Source of the DNA: a virus
DNA length: 64,000 nucleotides
Direction: 5' to 3' (one strand)
IMG/VR virus record: IMGVR_UViG_3300046474_000239
Location: 1 to 64,000 of that record
The notes beneath the pieces are model-generated. The model was not told where the DNA came from and made no database searches. It was given only the letters and a program-made list of their open reading frames with translations. The position numbers were made by a program, and so were the translations under genes. The first letter of the stretch is position 1. Every line of letters begins with the position of its first letter. This document shows, one piece after another, positions 7,854 to 17,028 of the stretch.

Positions 7854-8627
7854 ATGGCAGCTAAGAAAGTTCCGACCCGCGTGCCAACCAGGGTGCCAAC
7901 TCGCGTGCCAACCAAGGCGCCAAGCAAGGCCCGTACGGCGGTAGACACGCGGGCGGCGATACCTCCACCCCTGGACATGTCGAAGATCAAACTCAAGCTG
8001 GAGTATGTCGACATCAACGACATCGTTCCGTACGAGTGGAACGCAAGGGATAACGCCAAGGCAGTCGCGGCGGTCAAGGCCTCGATCAAGACCTTCGGCT
8101 TCATCATCCCTATCGTGATCGACGACGACAATGTCCTGGCCGCTGGACACACCCGTACCGAAGCTGCCAAAGAGCTGGGTATGGCAGAGGTGCCCGCCGT
8201 TCGCGCCAGCCACCTGACCGAAGACCAGATTAAAGCCTTCCGCCTGATCGACAACAAGGTAGCCAGCATCGCCGATTGGGACTTCAACCTCCTGGCCGCA
8301 GAGATGCAGCAGCTCGAAGGTCTGTTCGACATGACGGACTACGGCTGGACTACCCAGGAGATCGACTGCCTCAGCTCGATGGTCGGTGATGACTGCCTGA
8401 CCACCTCCGGCCTGGGCACGGGCGGCCAGCGTGACGCAGAGGATGCAGAGCGTGAGCCAGCCGGTCGACGTGCACCTACCCGTGCCCGCTTCGTGTTGGG
8501 TGAGCTATGCTTCTTCGAAGACGCCAACCTCTACCGCTCCTGGGTACAGGGACTGCGCGAGCTGCACAACTTCGATGAAGAGCTGATCGCTGAAGACCTC
8601 AAGCGCCGCTTGGGCATTTTGGTATAA
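7854..8627 (+). CDS. ParB/Srx-domain protein
   Basis: 257 residues. The N-terminus carries a tandem TRVPTRVPTRVPTK repeat. The ParB N-terminal fold spans about residues 45-130: VDINDIVPYEWNARDN, then SIKTFGFIIPIVIDDDNVLAAGHTRTEAAKELG, in which AGHTR corresponds to the nucleotide-binding GxRR-like motif. EDQIKAFRLIDNKVA follows. The C-terminal third is variable. Such domains in phages occur near terminase and methyltransferase genes; CTP-dependent DNA clamping or a nuclease-like role are both possible. AGGAGAAGG precedes the ATG. Confidence 0.85.
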   Translation: MAAKKVPTRVPTRVPTRVPTKAPSKARTAVDTRAAIPPPLDMSKIKLKLEYVDINDIVPYEWNARDNAKAVAAVKASIKTFGFIIPIVIDDDNVLAAGHTRTEAAKELGMAEVPAVRASHLTEDQIKAFRLIDNKVASIADWDFNLLAAEMQQLEGLFDMTDYGWTTQEIDCLSSMVGDDCLTTSGLGTGGQRDAEDAEREPAGRRAPTRARFVLGELCFFEDANLYRSWVQGLRELHNFDEELIAEDLKRRLGILV

Positions 8628-8636
8628 GGAGGCCCT

Positions 8637-10193
8637 ATGGCCGTTCAACGAGTGAGACGCCTACGGCACGCCAGGGCGACCGTGGACCTGGAAGCCGACG
8701 TAGTCCAGATGATCGGGGTGGATGACCTGACCCCGGACGGCAAGAACCCACGGAAGGCTGACCAGGCCCGCTCCGCGCTACTACGTCTGTCCCTAGATAA
8801 GCTGGGCTTCCTCATGCCGCTATTCCGTCAAAGGTCTAGCGGCTTGTTGCTGTCTGGGCACCAGCGCCTCACTCAGTCGAAAGGCCTGGGCTTCCCAACC
8901 GTGCCCGTCGTGGACGTGGACGTAGCGGACGACGAGGTGATGAACATCAACTTGCTGTTCAACCGCCTGACCAACGACTTCAATGCCTTCGACACTGGAG
9001 CCACGGCCAAGGGCCGCATGGACATGCAAGGCATCCTGAAGCTGCTGGAGGCCCTGCCGGATCGGGCGGACGATGAGCACCCCGCCAACCACTGCAAGGT
9101 AGAACCTATCCGTCAGTTCGCCAACGGAGTAGCAGACCAGTACGACAAGAAAGCCGCCGTTACCGCTGGCGCGTTCACCCGTATGAATATCCGCATCCCG
9201 CTCGTCGTCAGCGAGTCCGGCCTCGTGGTCAACGGCGTTAACCGGATGTTCTCCGCGCTCGACCGTGGCATTGAGGAATGGCCAGTAGTCAGGATCCCAG
9301 ACAACATCGCAGCGGTTGCGCTCCAGGCGCTCAACTACTTGAGCATGGACTTCCACGTCAGTGAGGATTTCAAGAACCTGTTGCGCTCCTCGGCGTTCCG
9401 TCGCGTGTCGAACAACCGGGGCACAGTGGGCAAGTCCTACCGCTTCTGGGCCAACGGCTGCCGGTCGCTCCTGGACCGCGAGAGTTACACCACTCAATAC
9501 TGGGTGAACTTCCGCGACATCCACGGCACCAACATCCTCGACTTCGGGGGCGGCCTCTGCAAAGTGGCACCGTACCTTCAGACCAAGGGCTTCAACGCCA
9601 TCGACTTCGAGCCGTACCGGGTGGACCCGATCCTCAACGAAGCCGAACCATCCTTGCGCTACAGCCGCGAGCAGGCCAAGAAGTTCCTGGACGCGATCCA
9701 GGACCCCAAGCACCGCTTCGACAGCATCTTCCTTTCGGCGGTTCTGAACTCGGTGCCGTTCCCGGAGGATCGCTTGATGGTCCTGGCAATCGTGCACGCG
9801 CTCTGCTCGAAGGAGACGGTGGTCTACGGGACCTGCCGTGACCTATCCGACTTCGACTACGAGTACGGCGGTGTGCGGAACGGCAACTACTTTGTCTGGG
9901 ATACAGAGCCTGGCGTGCGCCTGGGTGACGTGTCGTCTCGGCCGAAGCTCCAGAAGTTCATGACGCAGGAGGAGGCACGCGGCTACTTCCAGCGTTGGTG
10001 GAAGACCATTGAGTTCTGGCCGGGCGGCAACGTGTTCTACTTCAAGCTGACTAACCCTATGGTCATGAACCAGAAGGCCCTACAGCAGAGCCTGGCTTTC
10101 GAATTTGATTTGCCCTTCGCGGACGGTGGTAGACTCGGTCTGGCCAACGAGGCAATCAAGGCCTTCAGCAAGAGACTGGGCCGCAAACTGTAG
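8637..10193 (+). CDS. ParB domain fused to a SAM-dependent methyltransferase-like domain
   Basis: 518 residues. An N-terminal basic tag (QRVRRLRHAR) is followed by a ParB-like domain at about 25-130 (DLTPDGKNPRKADQ, LGFLMPLFRQ, LLLSGHQRLTQSK). A middle region of unknown fold follows, then a class I methyltransferase-like domain from about residue 295: NILDFGGGLCKVAPYL as motif I, NAIDFEPY as motif II, and DSIFLSAVLNSVPFPED as motif IV. Its second ParB-like domain follows the previous gene by 9 nt. The substrate is unknown; a DNA or protein methyl transfer guided by the ParB domain is an inference. Confidence 0.8.
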   Translation: MAVQRVRRLRHARATVDLEADVVQMIGVDDLTPDGKNPRKADQARSALLRLSLDKLGFLMPLFRQRSSGLLLSGHQRLTQSKGLGFPTVPVVDVDVADDEVMNINLLFNRLTNDFNAFDTGATAKGRMDMQGILKLLEALPDRADDEHPANHCKVEPIRQFANGVADQYDKKAAVTAGAFTRMNIRIPLVVSESGLVVNGVNRMFSALDRGIEEWPVVRIPDNIAAVALQALNYLSMDFHVSEDFKNLLRSSAFRRVSNNRGTVGKSYRFWANGCRSLLDRESYTTQYWVNFRDIHGTNILDFGGGLCKVAPYLQTKGFNAIDFEPYRVDPILNEAEPSLRYSREQAKKFLDAIQDPKHRFDSIFLSAVLNSVPFPEDRLMVLAIVHALCSKETVVYGTCRDLSDFDYEYGGVRNGNYFVWDTEPGVRLGDVSSRPKLQKFMTQEEARGYFQRWWKTIEFWPGGNVFYFKLTNPMVMNQKALQQSLAFEFDLPFADGGRLGLANEAIKAFSKRLGRKL

Positions 10194-10202
10194 GAGGTCC
10201 CC

Positions 10203-10418
10203 ATGGAAGCGCCACCGACTGTCGAGTACCGAGGAGCCCAAGGGCGGGAGATGCGCGATGACAGCGTAGCCTCAGCCCTGCGGGAAGAAGCCAACAAGCT
10301 GGACCTAATCATCAAGGGACGCACCATCGGTGGCGACGTATGCCTGGACCCTGACGAGGCGCGGGGGTTGTCCAATAAGTTGCGAACATTGGCAGCCCAA
10401 CTCAATTGCAGATCTTGA
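10203..10418 (+). CDS. Small hypothetical protein
   Basis: 71 residues, acidic and helical (REEANKLDLIIKG, ARGLSNKLRTLAAQL). TAGGAGG lies 8 nt before the ATG. Its stop touches the third copy of the 16-bp inverted repeat, and the last codons contain a half-site, CAATTGCA. Unknown function. Confidence 0.65.
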   Translation: MEAPPTVEYRGAQGREMRDDSVASALREEANKLDLIIKGRTIGGDVCLDPDEARGLSNKLRTLAAQLNCRS

Positions 10419-10433
10419 TGCAATCAATTGCAC
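10418..10433 (+). repeat. Dispersed 16-bp inverted repeat, copy 3
   Basis: ATGCAATCAATTGCAC, immediately followed by the GGAG ribosome-binding site of the CmoA-like gene. A half-site lies 8-16 nt upstream. Confidence 0.9.
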
Positions 10434-10444
10434 GGAGAAACGTC

Positions 10445-11176
10445 ATGCTGATCATGGACCACGAAAACGAACGCACCATCCACATACCGAACAACCCGAA
10501 CAAGTTCGTCTTTGATACGGAAGTGGCGGCCATCTTCGACGACATGGCGGAGCGTTCTATCCCCATGTTCCGTGAGGCCCATGCACTGCATGCCCGTTAC
10601 CTGGCTCCATGGATCGCACGAGGCGCGAGCGTCCTGGACATCGGCGCATCACGCGGGGCGTTTCTGGCAGCACTTGATACGGAGTACGGCATCGAGAACT
10701 TGAATGTCCGCGCTACCGATAGCTCCCCCGCCATGGTGGGCTACACGTCCAGTGACTTCCCTTCGGTCGACGTGGAGCAGGTGGACATTACTTCGCGGGG
10801 CTTCATGAACTGCCTGCACACCTACGACGTGATCAACATGACCTACGTCCTCCAGTTCATACCCAAGGCCCAGCAGCGCCTGGTATTGTCCAAGGTATGC
10901 AGCATGATCAAGAAAGGCGGGGCGTTGATCCTCGGACAGAAGAACAAAGACGATTCTCCTATTGGCGCGGCTGTTCATGAGCAGTACATTCAATGGCGTA
11001 TGGCCAACGGATACACTCGTGAGGAGATCGAGGCCAAGACCGCAGCGCTGGCTAACAGCATGTGGCCAATGACCGAGCCGGACCTGGTGGAAGCGCTCAA
11101 GAGCTTCGGCATGACCGAAGTGGCGAGGACCTGCTCCTGGGGACCCTTCAGCAACTTACTCTGCATCAAGAGGTAA
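10445..11176 (+). CDS. CmoA-like class I SAM-dependent enzyme
   Basis: 243 residues. From memory it aligns along its length with CmoA (carboxy-S-adenosylmethionine synthase): FVFDTEVAAIFDDMAERSIP at the N-terminus, motif I VLDIGASRGAF, ATDSSPAMV, INMTYVLQFIPKAQQ, KKGGALILGQK, then ANGYTREEIEAKTAAL and the final GPFSNLLCIKR. CmoA converts SAM and prephenate to Cx-SAM for modification of wobble uridine in tRNA. A phage copy could support translation or supply Cx-SAM for another modification. A plain methyltransferase is the alternative. The start at 10445 follows CGGAG by 7 nt; earlier in-frame codons come from the inverted repeat. Confidence 0.8.
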   Translation: MLIMDHENERTIHIPNNPNKFVFDTEVAAIFDDMAERSIPMFREAHALHARYLAPWIARGASVLDIGASRGAFLAALDTEYGIENLNVRATDSSPAMVGYTSSDFPSVDVEQVDITSRGFMNCLHTYDVINMTYVLQFIPKAQQRLVLSKVCSMIKKGGALILGQKNKDDSPIGAAVHEQYIQWRMANGYTREEIEAKTAALANSMWPMTEPDLVEALKSFGMTEVARTCSWGPFSNLLCIKR

Positions 11177-11181
11177 CACCC

Positions 11182-11952
11182 ATGGCTACCGGCGATAACA
11201 ACGAGCGCCCAGGGCAACGACGCATCGTAGTGCGCCGGACCCGGAACGGGGCACGCTTCACACCACGCGGGCGGATCGACGGAACTCCTCGTGAGATAGA
11301 CGAGGTAGACGACGCTATCGAGCCGGAGCTGCTGGAACGTCACGTCCGCGAGCAGGCCCGTGCTACTCCTGAGGACCGGGATGACACGGGCGGCCCCAAC
11401 CCACGGCAACGGATGCTGGAAGTAGAGCAGGCAGGTAATGCCACCTACGCCAAAGAGTTCCGCCTGGGTCTACTGCAACGCCTCCTCCTGCGTAAGCTCC
11501 CCCTGGACCAGATTGCCCAGCAGCTTGGCGTATCCATCTCGACCATCGAGAAGGACAGGGCGCTGATCAAGAAGCGGATGCGCGAGGCGGCCAAGGAACT
11601 GAACATCGACGAGATGATTGGTGGCCAGACCTTCATGTACGACGAGATCGCTGCGATGGCCATGCGGATCGCCTCGACTACCTCTGGTGAACGTAGCGTG
11701 CCCGTGGCGATGCAGCTCGCAGCCATGCGTACAACACTGGCCAGCCAGGCAGACAAGACCCGCTTCCTACAGTCGGCTGGAGTCTTCGATGTACTGCGCT
11801 TCCGCAAGGCCGACAGCGGCGAAGCAATGTCCGATATTCAGATCCTCATGGAGCGTACTGCGCAGATGTTGTCTGGTCTGGCAGACGATGGCATGGGCGG
11901 CTTCCAGGCTTTCGACCTGAACGAGATCGAACCAGAGAGCGAGGAGCTTTGA
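11182..11952 (+). CDS. Terminase small subunit candidate (helix-turn-helix)
   Basis: 256 residues. The N-terminal 40 residues are basic and include RRIVVRRTRNG, the recurrent tag. A helix-turn-helix near residue 110 (LPLDQIAQQLGVSISTIEKDRALIKKRM) is followed by helices and an acidic C-terminus. The gene ends 1 nt before the large terminase gene, which is the usual place for TerS, and the HTH-plus-oligomerisation layout fits pac-site recognition. The start is GAGG-preceded; the longer upstream frame overlaps the CmoA-like gene and is rejected. Confidence 0.7.
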   Translation: MATGDNNERPGQRRIVVRRTRNGARFTPRGRIDGTPREIDEVDDAIEPELLERHVREQARATPEDRDDTGGPNPRQRMLEVEQAGNATYAKEFRLGLLQRLLLRKLPLDQIAQQLGVSISTIEKDRALIKKRMREAAKELNIDEMIGGQTFMYDEIAAMAMRIASTTSGERSVPVAMQLAAMRTTLASQADKTRFLQSAGVFDVLRFRKADSGEAMSDIQILMERTAQMLSGLADDGMGGFQAFDLNEIEPESEEL

Positions 11953-11953
11953 C

Positions 11954-13879
11954 ATGGCCGCACCACTGAAGATCCCTGCCCGCCGTCAGCAGTATCTGAT
12001 GGAGCAGGTCGACGAGATCGCGAGCGGCCTGGGCAACCAGCAGTTCGGTGAGATGTACAAGGCAGCCGTGGGCAACATGCTTCGGGGTGACGACACCCTG
12101 TTCAAGTTCATGTCTGCCCTGGAGCGTGTGCCGGTCGACATCGAAACCTTCCTGGACGGCGAGGAGTTCCTGGGCGCAACTGACTTGGTGATGTGGCCCG
12201 CCGTACGCCAGGCAGTCATCGACGCCAACAAGAACTGGTGGAGGGGCACCAAGGACCCGGAGAACGGCGCCTACGATACCGTGTGCCTGATGGGCTGCAC
12301 CCGTTCCGGTAAGACGACCCAAGCCATGATCGGCACCGCCTACCACCTGTACATCCTGACCTGCATGAAGAACCCGCAGACCTGGTACGGCCTGCCCTCG
12401 GCTACGTCCATCGTGTTCCCGATCATCGGTGCCAAGCCGCACGTAACGAAGAAGGTGGTCTACGCGCCGCTGCGCAAGCTGATCGAGCGGATGCCGTACT
12501 TCCAGACCACCGGCCTGCCGGACAAGAACATCGACTCGGAAATGTACTTCGTGGAGAAGAACATCCGCGTCGTGCCCGTGGGCGGTAGCGAAGATTCGAT
12601 CCTCGGTGAAGCAACCATCGGCGGCCTGATCGACGAGATCAACTTCATGAACGTGGTGCAGAAGTCGAAGAAGGCTGAAGTGTCCACCGGGCGGAGCGGC
12701 GTGTACGACCAGGCAGCCATGGTGTACGACACATTCACCCGTCGTCGTCGCGGTACGTTCGCCAAGAAGTTCCCGCAGATTGGTTTGATCTATGCCTCGT
12801 CGTCGACCCGGTACAAGGGCGACTTCACTGACAAGCTGAAGGCAGAGACCGAGAAGTACGACCACAAGAACGTCTACATCTTCAACAAGCGCCAGTTCGA
12901 TGTGCAGCCGAAGGAGAACTACTGCGGTGAGACCTTCCGCCTGTTGATCGGTAACGACGTGCAACACGACACCCGCGTGCTGAAGGATGACGAAGAGGTG
13001 GTCGTAGGCGCCTGGGTGGAAGACGTACCTATCGAGTACCTCCAGGACTTCCAGCGTAAGCCATACGACGCGATGCGCGACGTGCTGGGCCTGTCGTCCA
13101 ACGTGATCAGCCCGTTCATCAAGACCCGCTACAAGATCTACGAGTGCGTGGAGTACGGCCAGGAGCTTCAGCTCGAATCGTTCCTGCTGAAGGACCATGT
13201 GATCCTCGGCGTCGACGGCATGCCCCAGGTGCAGTCGAAACACTACTGCATGAACCCATCACGCCCGCGCTACGTTCACATCGACTTGTCGCAAACAGGG
13301 GACCGGTGTGGCATTGCCATGGTGCGTTTCGACGGTATGATTTCAATACGCCGCAACGGGGACATGACAGAGATGCTCCCGCTCGGGGCGGTAGAGATGG
13401 CTTGCTCGATTGAGCCGGACGCAAACAACGAGATCGACATTGCCGAGGTACGAAGTTTCGTACGCAGTCTGATGAAGACCTACGGCTACCCGATCAAGGG
13501 CGTGTCCTACGACGGCTTTGACAGCCGCGAGTCCATCCAGCAGTGGCGCAAGGATCGGATGCCTTCCAAGGTCATCTCGATGGACCGAACCAGCGGACCC
13601 TACAAGCAGTTCCGGGATGCGCTGTACGACCGACGCATTGCGCTCCTTGATGACCCTGACACCGTGAGCGAGATCCTCGACCTGGAGTACGACGAGTCGA
13701 AAGACAAAGTCGACCACACCATGATCGGGCGGAAGGACGTGTCGGATGCCATCTGCGGTGCGTACACCAACATGCTGGAACGTCGCAGCACCTGGGCGAA
13801 CGTGACGGATGATATGACCGATGACAACACTATCGGTCGCCACGATGACGAGCGTAACGACGACGTTCGTCCTACATAG
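11954..13879 (+). CDS. terL: Terminase large subunit
   Basis: 641 residues, the packaging motor ATPase and nuclease. Walker A is GCTRSGKTTQ near residue 113 and Walker B is IGGLIDEINF near residue 225. The C-terminal RNase H-like nuclease carries HIDLSQTGDRCGIAMV, VSYDGFDS and the final Asp region HTMIGRKDVSDAICGAY. The length and two-domain layout are normal for TerL. The TerS-like gene lies directly upstream. Headful-type packaging is plausible but cannot be decided here. Confidence 0.95.
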   Translation: MAAPLKIPARRQQYLMEQVDEIASGLGNQQFGEMYKAAVGNMLRGDDTLFKFMSALERVPVDIETFLDGEEFLGATDLVMWPAVRQAVIDANKNWWRGTKDPENGAYDTVCLMGCTRSGKTTQAMIGTAYHLYILTCMKNPQTWYGLPSATSIVFPIIGAKPHVTKKVVYAPLRKLIERMPYFQTTGLPDKNIDSEMYFVEKNIRVVPVGGSEDSILGEATIGGLIDEINFMNVVQKSKKAEVSTGRSGVYDQAAMVYDTFTRRRRGTFAKKFPQIGLIYASSSTRYKGDFTDKLKAETEKYDHKNVYIFNKRQFDVQPKENYCGETFRLLIGNDVQHDTRVLKDDEEVVVGAWVEDVPIEYLQDFQRKPYDAMRDVLGLSSNVISPFIKTRYKIYECVEYGQELQLESFLLKDHVILGVDGMPQVQSKHYCMNPSRPRYVHIDLSQTGDRCGIAMVRFDGMISIRRNGDMTEMLPLGAVEMACSIEPDANNEIDIAEVRSFVRSLMKTYGYPIKGVSYDGFDSRESIQQWRKDRMPSKVISMDRTSGPYKQFRDALYDRRIALLDDPDTVSEILDLEYDESKDKVDHTMIGRKDVSDAICGAYTNMLERRSTWANVTDDMTDDNTIGRHDDERNDDVRPT

Positions 13880-13891
13880 GGGTACAGGGAC

Positions 13892-14188
13892 ATGATGATT
13901 TTCGAGGTGCTGGGCACACTCTGGCTGGTCTTGGTAGGTCTTCGAGCACCTACGCTCACCTGGGAGAGCCGCGTGATGTACAGGCTCTTCAGGACCCGTT
14001 ATACGAAGAAGCAGGCGGCGTATGTAACCGTCCGCTACGTCTGGCTCCCCGGACTGCTCATGGCCCCAGGGATCTTTCTCATTGAAGGCTTCGACACCTT
14101 CAAGCCAGCGCAACTCGAAGACATCAAATCCGCAGCGATCCACCTGGACCGCCTGCTTCAACAACGTGCTCAGCCCGAGGAGCAGTGA
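13892..14188 (+). CDS. Small membrane-associated hypothetical protein
   Basis: 98 residues with a hydrophobic N-terminus (IFEVLGTLWLVLVGL), a basic middle and a second hydrophobic stretch (VWLPGLLMAPGIFLIEGF), ending in an acidic helix. The start follows AGGGAC. It lies between terL and thyA. Unknown function; a small inner-membrane protein is likely. Confidence 0.65.
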   Translation: MMIFEVLGTLWLVLVGLRAPTLTWESRVMYRLFRTRYTKKQAAYVTVRYVWLPGLLMAPGIFLIEGFDTFKPAQLEDIKSAAIHLDRLLQQRAQPEEQ

Positions 14189-14189
14189 C

Positions 14190-15038
14190 ATGCAACAGTA
14201 CCGCGAGATGGTTTCCTACATCCTTCAAGACGGCGAGGCCCGCCAGTGGCGTAACGGCCACACAGGTATCAGCGTCTTCGATTACCGGATGGAGTTCGAC
14301 TTGCGCAAAGGCTTCCCGTTGCTGGGGCTCAAGTTCGTACCCTTCATGGGTCAATGCCTCGGCGAGTTGCTTGGCTTCCTGCGTGGCTACACCAGCGCTG
14401 CGGACTTCCGCAAACTGGGCTGCACCATCTGGGACCTGAACGCCAACAACGAACCGGCCTGGCTCGACAACCCTGCCCGCCGTGGGCACGATGACCTCGG
14501 GCGGATCTACGGTGCACAGTGGCGGGACATCCGCGTCGAGGACGGCGGCAGCTACGCGGTCAAGGACCAGATGTGGGAACTCCTCAACGGTCTGCGCAAC
14601 GACCCACACGGGCGGCGTCACGTAGTCAGCGCATGGAACCCCGGCGAGCTGCATCTCATGGCCCTGCCTCCTTGCCACATGTTCTTCCAATGCTACGTGA
14701 GCAACGACGGACACCTGGACCTGAAGATGTACCAGCGCAGCGCCGACACCTTCCTGGGCGTGCCCTTCAACATCGCCAGCTATGCAGCCCTGATGATCGT
14801 CATCGGCAAGCTGACCGGCCTCACGCCCCGTCGCCTGATCATGGACTTCGGCGATGCTCACCTGTACTCCGACCACCTGGAGAAGGCGACCATCATGATG
14901 TCCCGTCCTTCGCTGCGCTTGCCGGAGCTGGAAGCGGACATCGGCCCGAGCCAGTCTCTGGAGTCGATTGAACCGGACCAGTTCAACTTGGTAGGGTATG
15001 AGTCACACCCAGCCATCAAAGCGAGCATGGCCGTATGA
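14190..15038 (+). CDS. thyA: Thymidylate synthase
   Basis: 282 residues. It converts dUMP and methylene-tetrahydrofolate to dTMP. RIYGAQWR, the catalytic cysteine in LALPPCHMFFQC, YQRSADTFLG and VPFNIASYA are all present. The Asn in FNIASY indicates dUMP rather than dCMP specificity. Length is near E. coli ThyA (264). A longer frame from 14082 overlaps the preceding gene, and 14190 starts one base after its stop. The stop overlaps the ligase start as ATGA. It works with dCTP deaminase and dUTPase encoded in this window. Confidence 0.95.
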   Translation: MQQYREMVSYILQDGEARQWRNGHTGISVFDYRMEFDLRKGFPLLGLKFVPFMGQCLGELLGFLRGYTSAADFRKLGCTIWDLNANNEPAWLDNPARRGHDDLGRIYGAQWRDIRVEDGGSYAVKDQMWELLNGLRNDPHGRRHVVSAWNPGELHLMALPPCHMFFQCYVSNDGHLDLKMYQRSADTFLGVPFNIASYAALMIVIGKLTGLTPRRLIMDFGDAHLYSDHLEKATIMMSRPSLRLPELEADIGPSQSLESIEPDQFNLVGYESHPAIKASMAV

Positions 15039-16465
15039 CTACCAAACGAATCCCCCGGACCCGCAGCGGCATGGTCCACGGTAGGGCCGTAGGGCACGGC
15101 CCGAATCCCGGCCTGCGCCTGGCAGACCCGAGCACCAGCGGAGCAATCGCCCTGGCACTCGAAGAGATCAAGAACCAGCCTGGCAAGCTGGCGAAGGTTG
15201 AGATGCTCAAGGCACTGCGCGACAGCTACCCGTTCGCCCTGGACGTGATGAAGGCCGTCTTCGATGTCAACGTGACCTACGGAATCAAGAAGGTGCCCGA
15301 GGCCCGGATCATCCCGAACCGCACGGTGCGCAAGGAGTTCGACTCAGACACCTTGGGCATCCTGGAAGACCTTGCAAACCGCACGCTGACAGGTAACCGC
15401 GCCCAGGAAGTGCTCGCTGTGGAGCTGGGCCAACTCACCATCGAGTCTCGTGGCCTGCTCACCGCGATCCTGCAACAGAACCTGCGGGCGGGGTTCAGCG
15501 TCGACGTGGTCAACCAGGTATGGGGCAAGGTCCTCAAGGTCGTGAAGATCCAACTGGCAAACACCTACTTCATGAAGCTGAAGGCAGGGGAGAGCGGACC
15601 ACGCAAGGTCAACCCGAAGGCCCGCTTCCCTGCATGGCATGACATCAAGTACGACGGCGTGCGCGGTTGTTACCTGAGCGACGACCCTGGCTTCTTCAGC
15701 CGTAAGGGCCTGCCGCTGGAAGTACCGCCAAGCCTGGACAAACTGATCCAGTCCTTCCTGTCCGACCTGGCTGCCCAGCGCAACCACGAGACCGGGCTCG
15801 ATGAAGCGTTATTCCTGGACTGTGAGATCGTGCCGCTCAATGGCGGGTTCGCGGACATCATGAGCCAGGTGCGTGCCTCGAAGCGGGGAGCGAGCGAGGG
15901 AACTACCGGTATTCGTATCATCGACATCCTGTCCCGTACCGAGTATGAAGCAGGCAAGTCGGACGACGACCAGAAGACCCGCCGTGCGTACCTGGAGGAG
16001 ATGATCAAGACGCCGTGGTTCCAGCCTTACACCGGGTACATCAAGCTGACCGAAGGGCAGCACGTAGAAGATGATGCACAGGCTCAGAGGTTTTACGCCA
16101 AGGTGCTGCTCAACGGTGGCGAAGGCACGATGCACAAGCACTACGAGGACTTCTGGGAAGCCAAGCGTTCTGATTCCTGGCTGAAGCTGAAGCCTGCGGA
16201 GGAGATCGAGGGTGAGATCGTCGGGTACAAGGAGGGCGCCAAGCACAGCAAGTGGGAGGGCTTCCTCGGGGCGGTCCTGGTCAAGATCCCTAGCGGGGTA
16301 ATCGTCTCGGTCGACGGCATGACGGACAAGGTGCGGGAGTACATCCACCACCACCGCGAAGAACTCATGTTCGAGACGGCTGAGCTGCTCTACCACGAGA
16401 AGACCCCAGACGGCAGCCTGCGCCATCCACGGTTCAAGCCTGGCTTCGTTCGCGACGATAAATAA
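15035..16465 (+). CDS. ATP-dependent DNA ligase
   Basis: 476 residues. The adenylation motif is KYDGVRG near residue 207, motif III is ALFLDCEIV, motif IV is GEGTMHKHYEDFWEAKRSD, and motif V is WLKLKPAEEIEGEIVGY. These mark a T4-type nucleotidyltransferase and OB-fold ligase that seals nicks using ATP. The N-terminal domain is helical, as in T4 ligase. The N-terminus, KRIPRTRSG, is the recurrent basic tag. Translationally coupled to thyA. Confidence 0.95.
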   Translation: MTTKRIPRTRSGMVHGRAVGHGPNPGLRLADPSTSGAIALALEEIKNQPGKLAKVEMLKALRDSYPFALDVMKAVFDVNVTYGIKKVPEARIIPNRTVRKEFDSDTLGILEDLANRTLTGNRAQEVLAVELGQLTIESRGLLTAILQQNLRAGFSVDVVNQVWGKVLKVVKIQLANTYFMKLKAGESGPRKVNPKARFPAWHDIKYDGVRGCYLSDDPGFFSRKGLPLEVPPSLDKLIQSFLSDLAAQRNHETGLDEALFLDCEIVPLNGGFADIMSQVRASKRGASEGTTGIRIIDILSRTEYEAGKSDDDQKTRRAYLEEMIKTPWFQPYTGYIKLTEGQHVEDDAQAQRFYAKVLLNGGEGTMHKHYEDFWEAKRSDSWLKLKPAEEIEGEIVGYKEGAKHSKWEGFLGAVLVKIPSGVIVSVDGMTDKVREYIHHHREELMFETAELLYHEKTPDGSLRHPRFKPGFVRDDK

Positions 16466-16470
16466 TTTAC

Positions 16471-16486
16471 GTGCAATCAATTGCAC
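16471..16486 (+). repeat. Dispersed 16-bp inverted repeat, copy 4
   Basis: GTGCAATCAATTGCAC, between the ligase stop and the GGAG of the dCTP deaminase gene. Confidence 0.92.
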
Positions 16487-16497
16487 CGGAGAAAAAC

Positions 16498-17028
16498 ATG
16501 CTGCTTTCCTACCTTGAACTCTGTGAGTTAATCGAACAAGGCGTTATCAAAGGCGTCGAGGAACACGAGGTCCAGGCCGCCAGTATCGACCTGAAGCTGG
16601 GCACAGGGTTCAAGGTGGAGGCGAGCAACGTCTCTTCCCATATCGTAGACCTCAGTGAACGTCAATCTATCGCTTTCTATGAGGTCCAGGAGAGGGTCAT
16701 TCTGGCTCCCCAGGAGTTCGTACTGGCACACACCGAAGCGACGTTTGATTTGCCACTAGACATCTCAGCAGCCTTCTGCCTAAAGTCTTCCATGGCTCGC
16801 AACGGCCTGGAGCATTTGAATGCTTGCTGGGCCGATGCCGGGTGGAACGGATCAACCCTGACCATGGAGTTAAAAAACATGACGCGGTTCCACACGCTCA
16901 TGCTTCAGGCAGGCATGTACATCGGTCAGATGAAGTTTTTCCGGCACACAGCGGTGCCCGAGGAGTTCAGCTACCGTGTGAGAGGACGGTACAACGGTGA
17001 TGCGTCCGTTAGTGCTATCAAGCCGTAA
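16498..17028 (+). CDS. dcd: dCTP deaminase / dUTPase-family protein
   Basis: 176 residues. Conserved features of dCTP deaminase are the N-terminal QAASIDLKLG, the CLKSSMARNGLEHLNA segment (Ser and Arg of the active site), DAGWNGSTLTMEL with the catalytic glutamate, and the final RGRYNGD. It would make dUTP (or dUMP if bifunctional) from dCTP, feeding the dUTPase and ThyA. The ATG at 16498 follows GGAG; the GTG inside the inverted repeat at 16471 would need no ribosome-binding site and is rejected. Confidence 0.85.
   Translation: MLLSYLELCELIEQGVIKGVEEHEVQAASIDLKLGTGFKVEASNVSSHIVDLSERQSIAFYEVQERVILAPQEFVLAHTEATFDLPLDISAAFCLKSSMARNGLEHLNACWADAGWNGSTLTMELKNMTRFHTLMLQAGMYIGQMKFFRHTAVPEEFSYRVRGRYNGDASVSAIKP

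Noticed and set aside
11846-13243. 465-codon frame on the - strand
   Set aside because: Antisense shadow of terminase large subunit.
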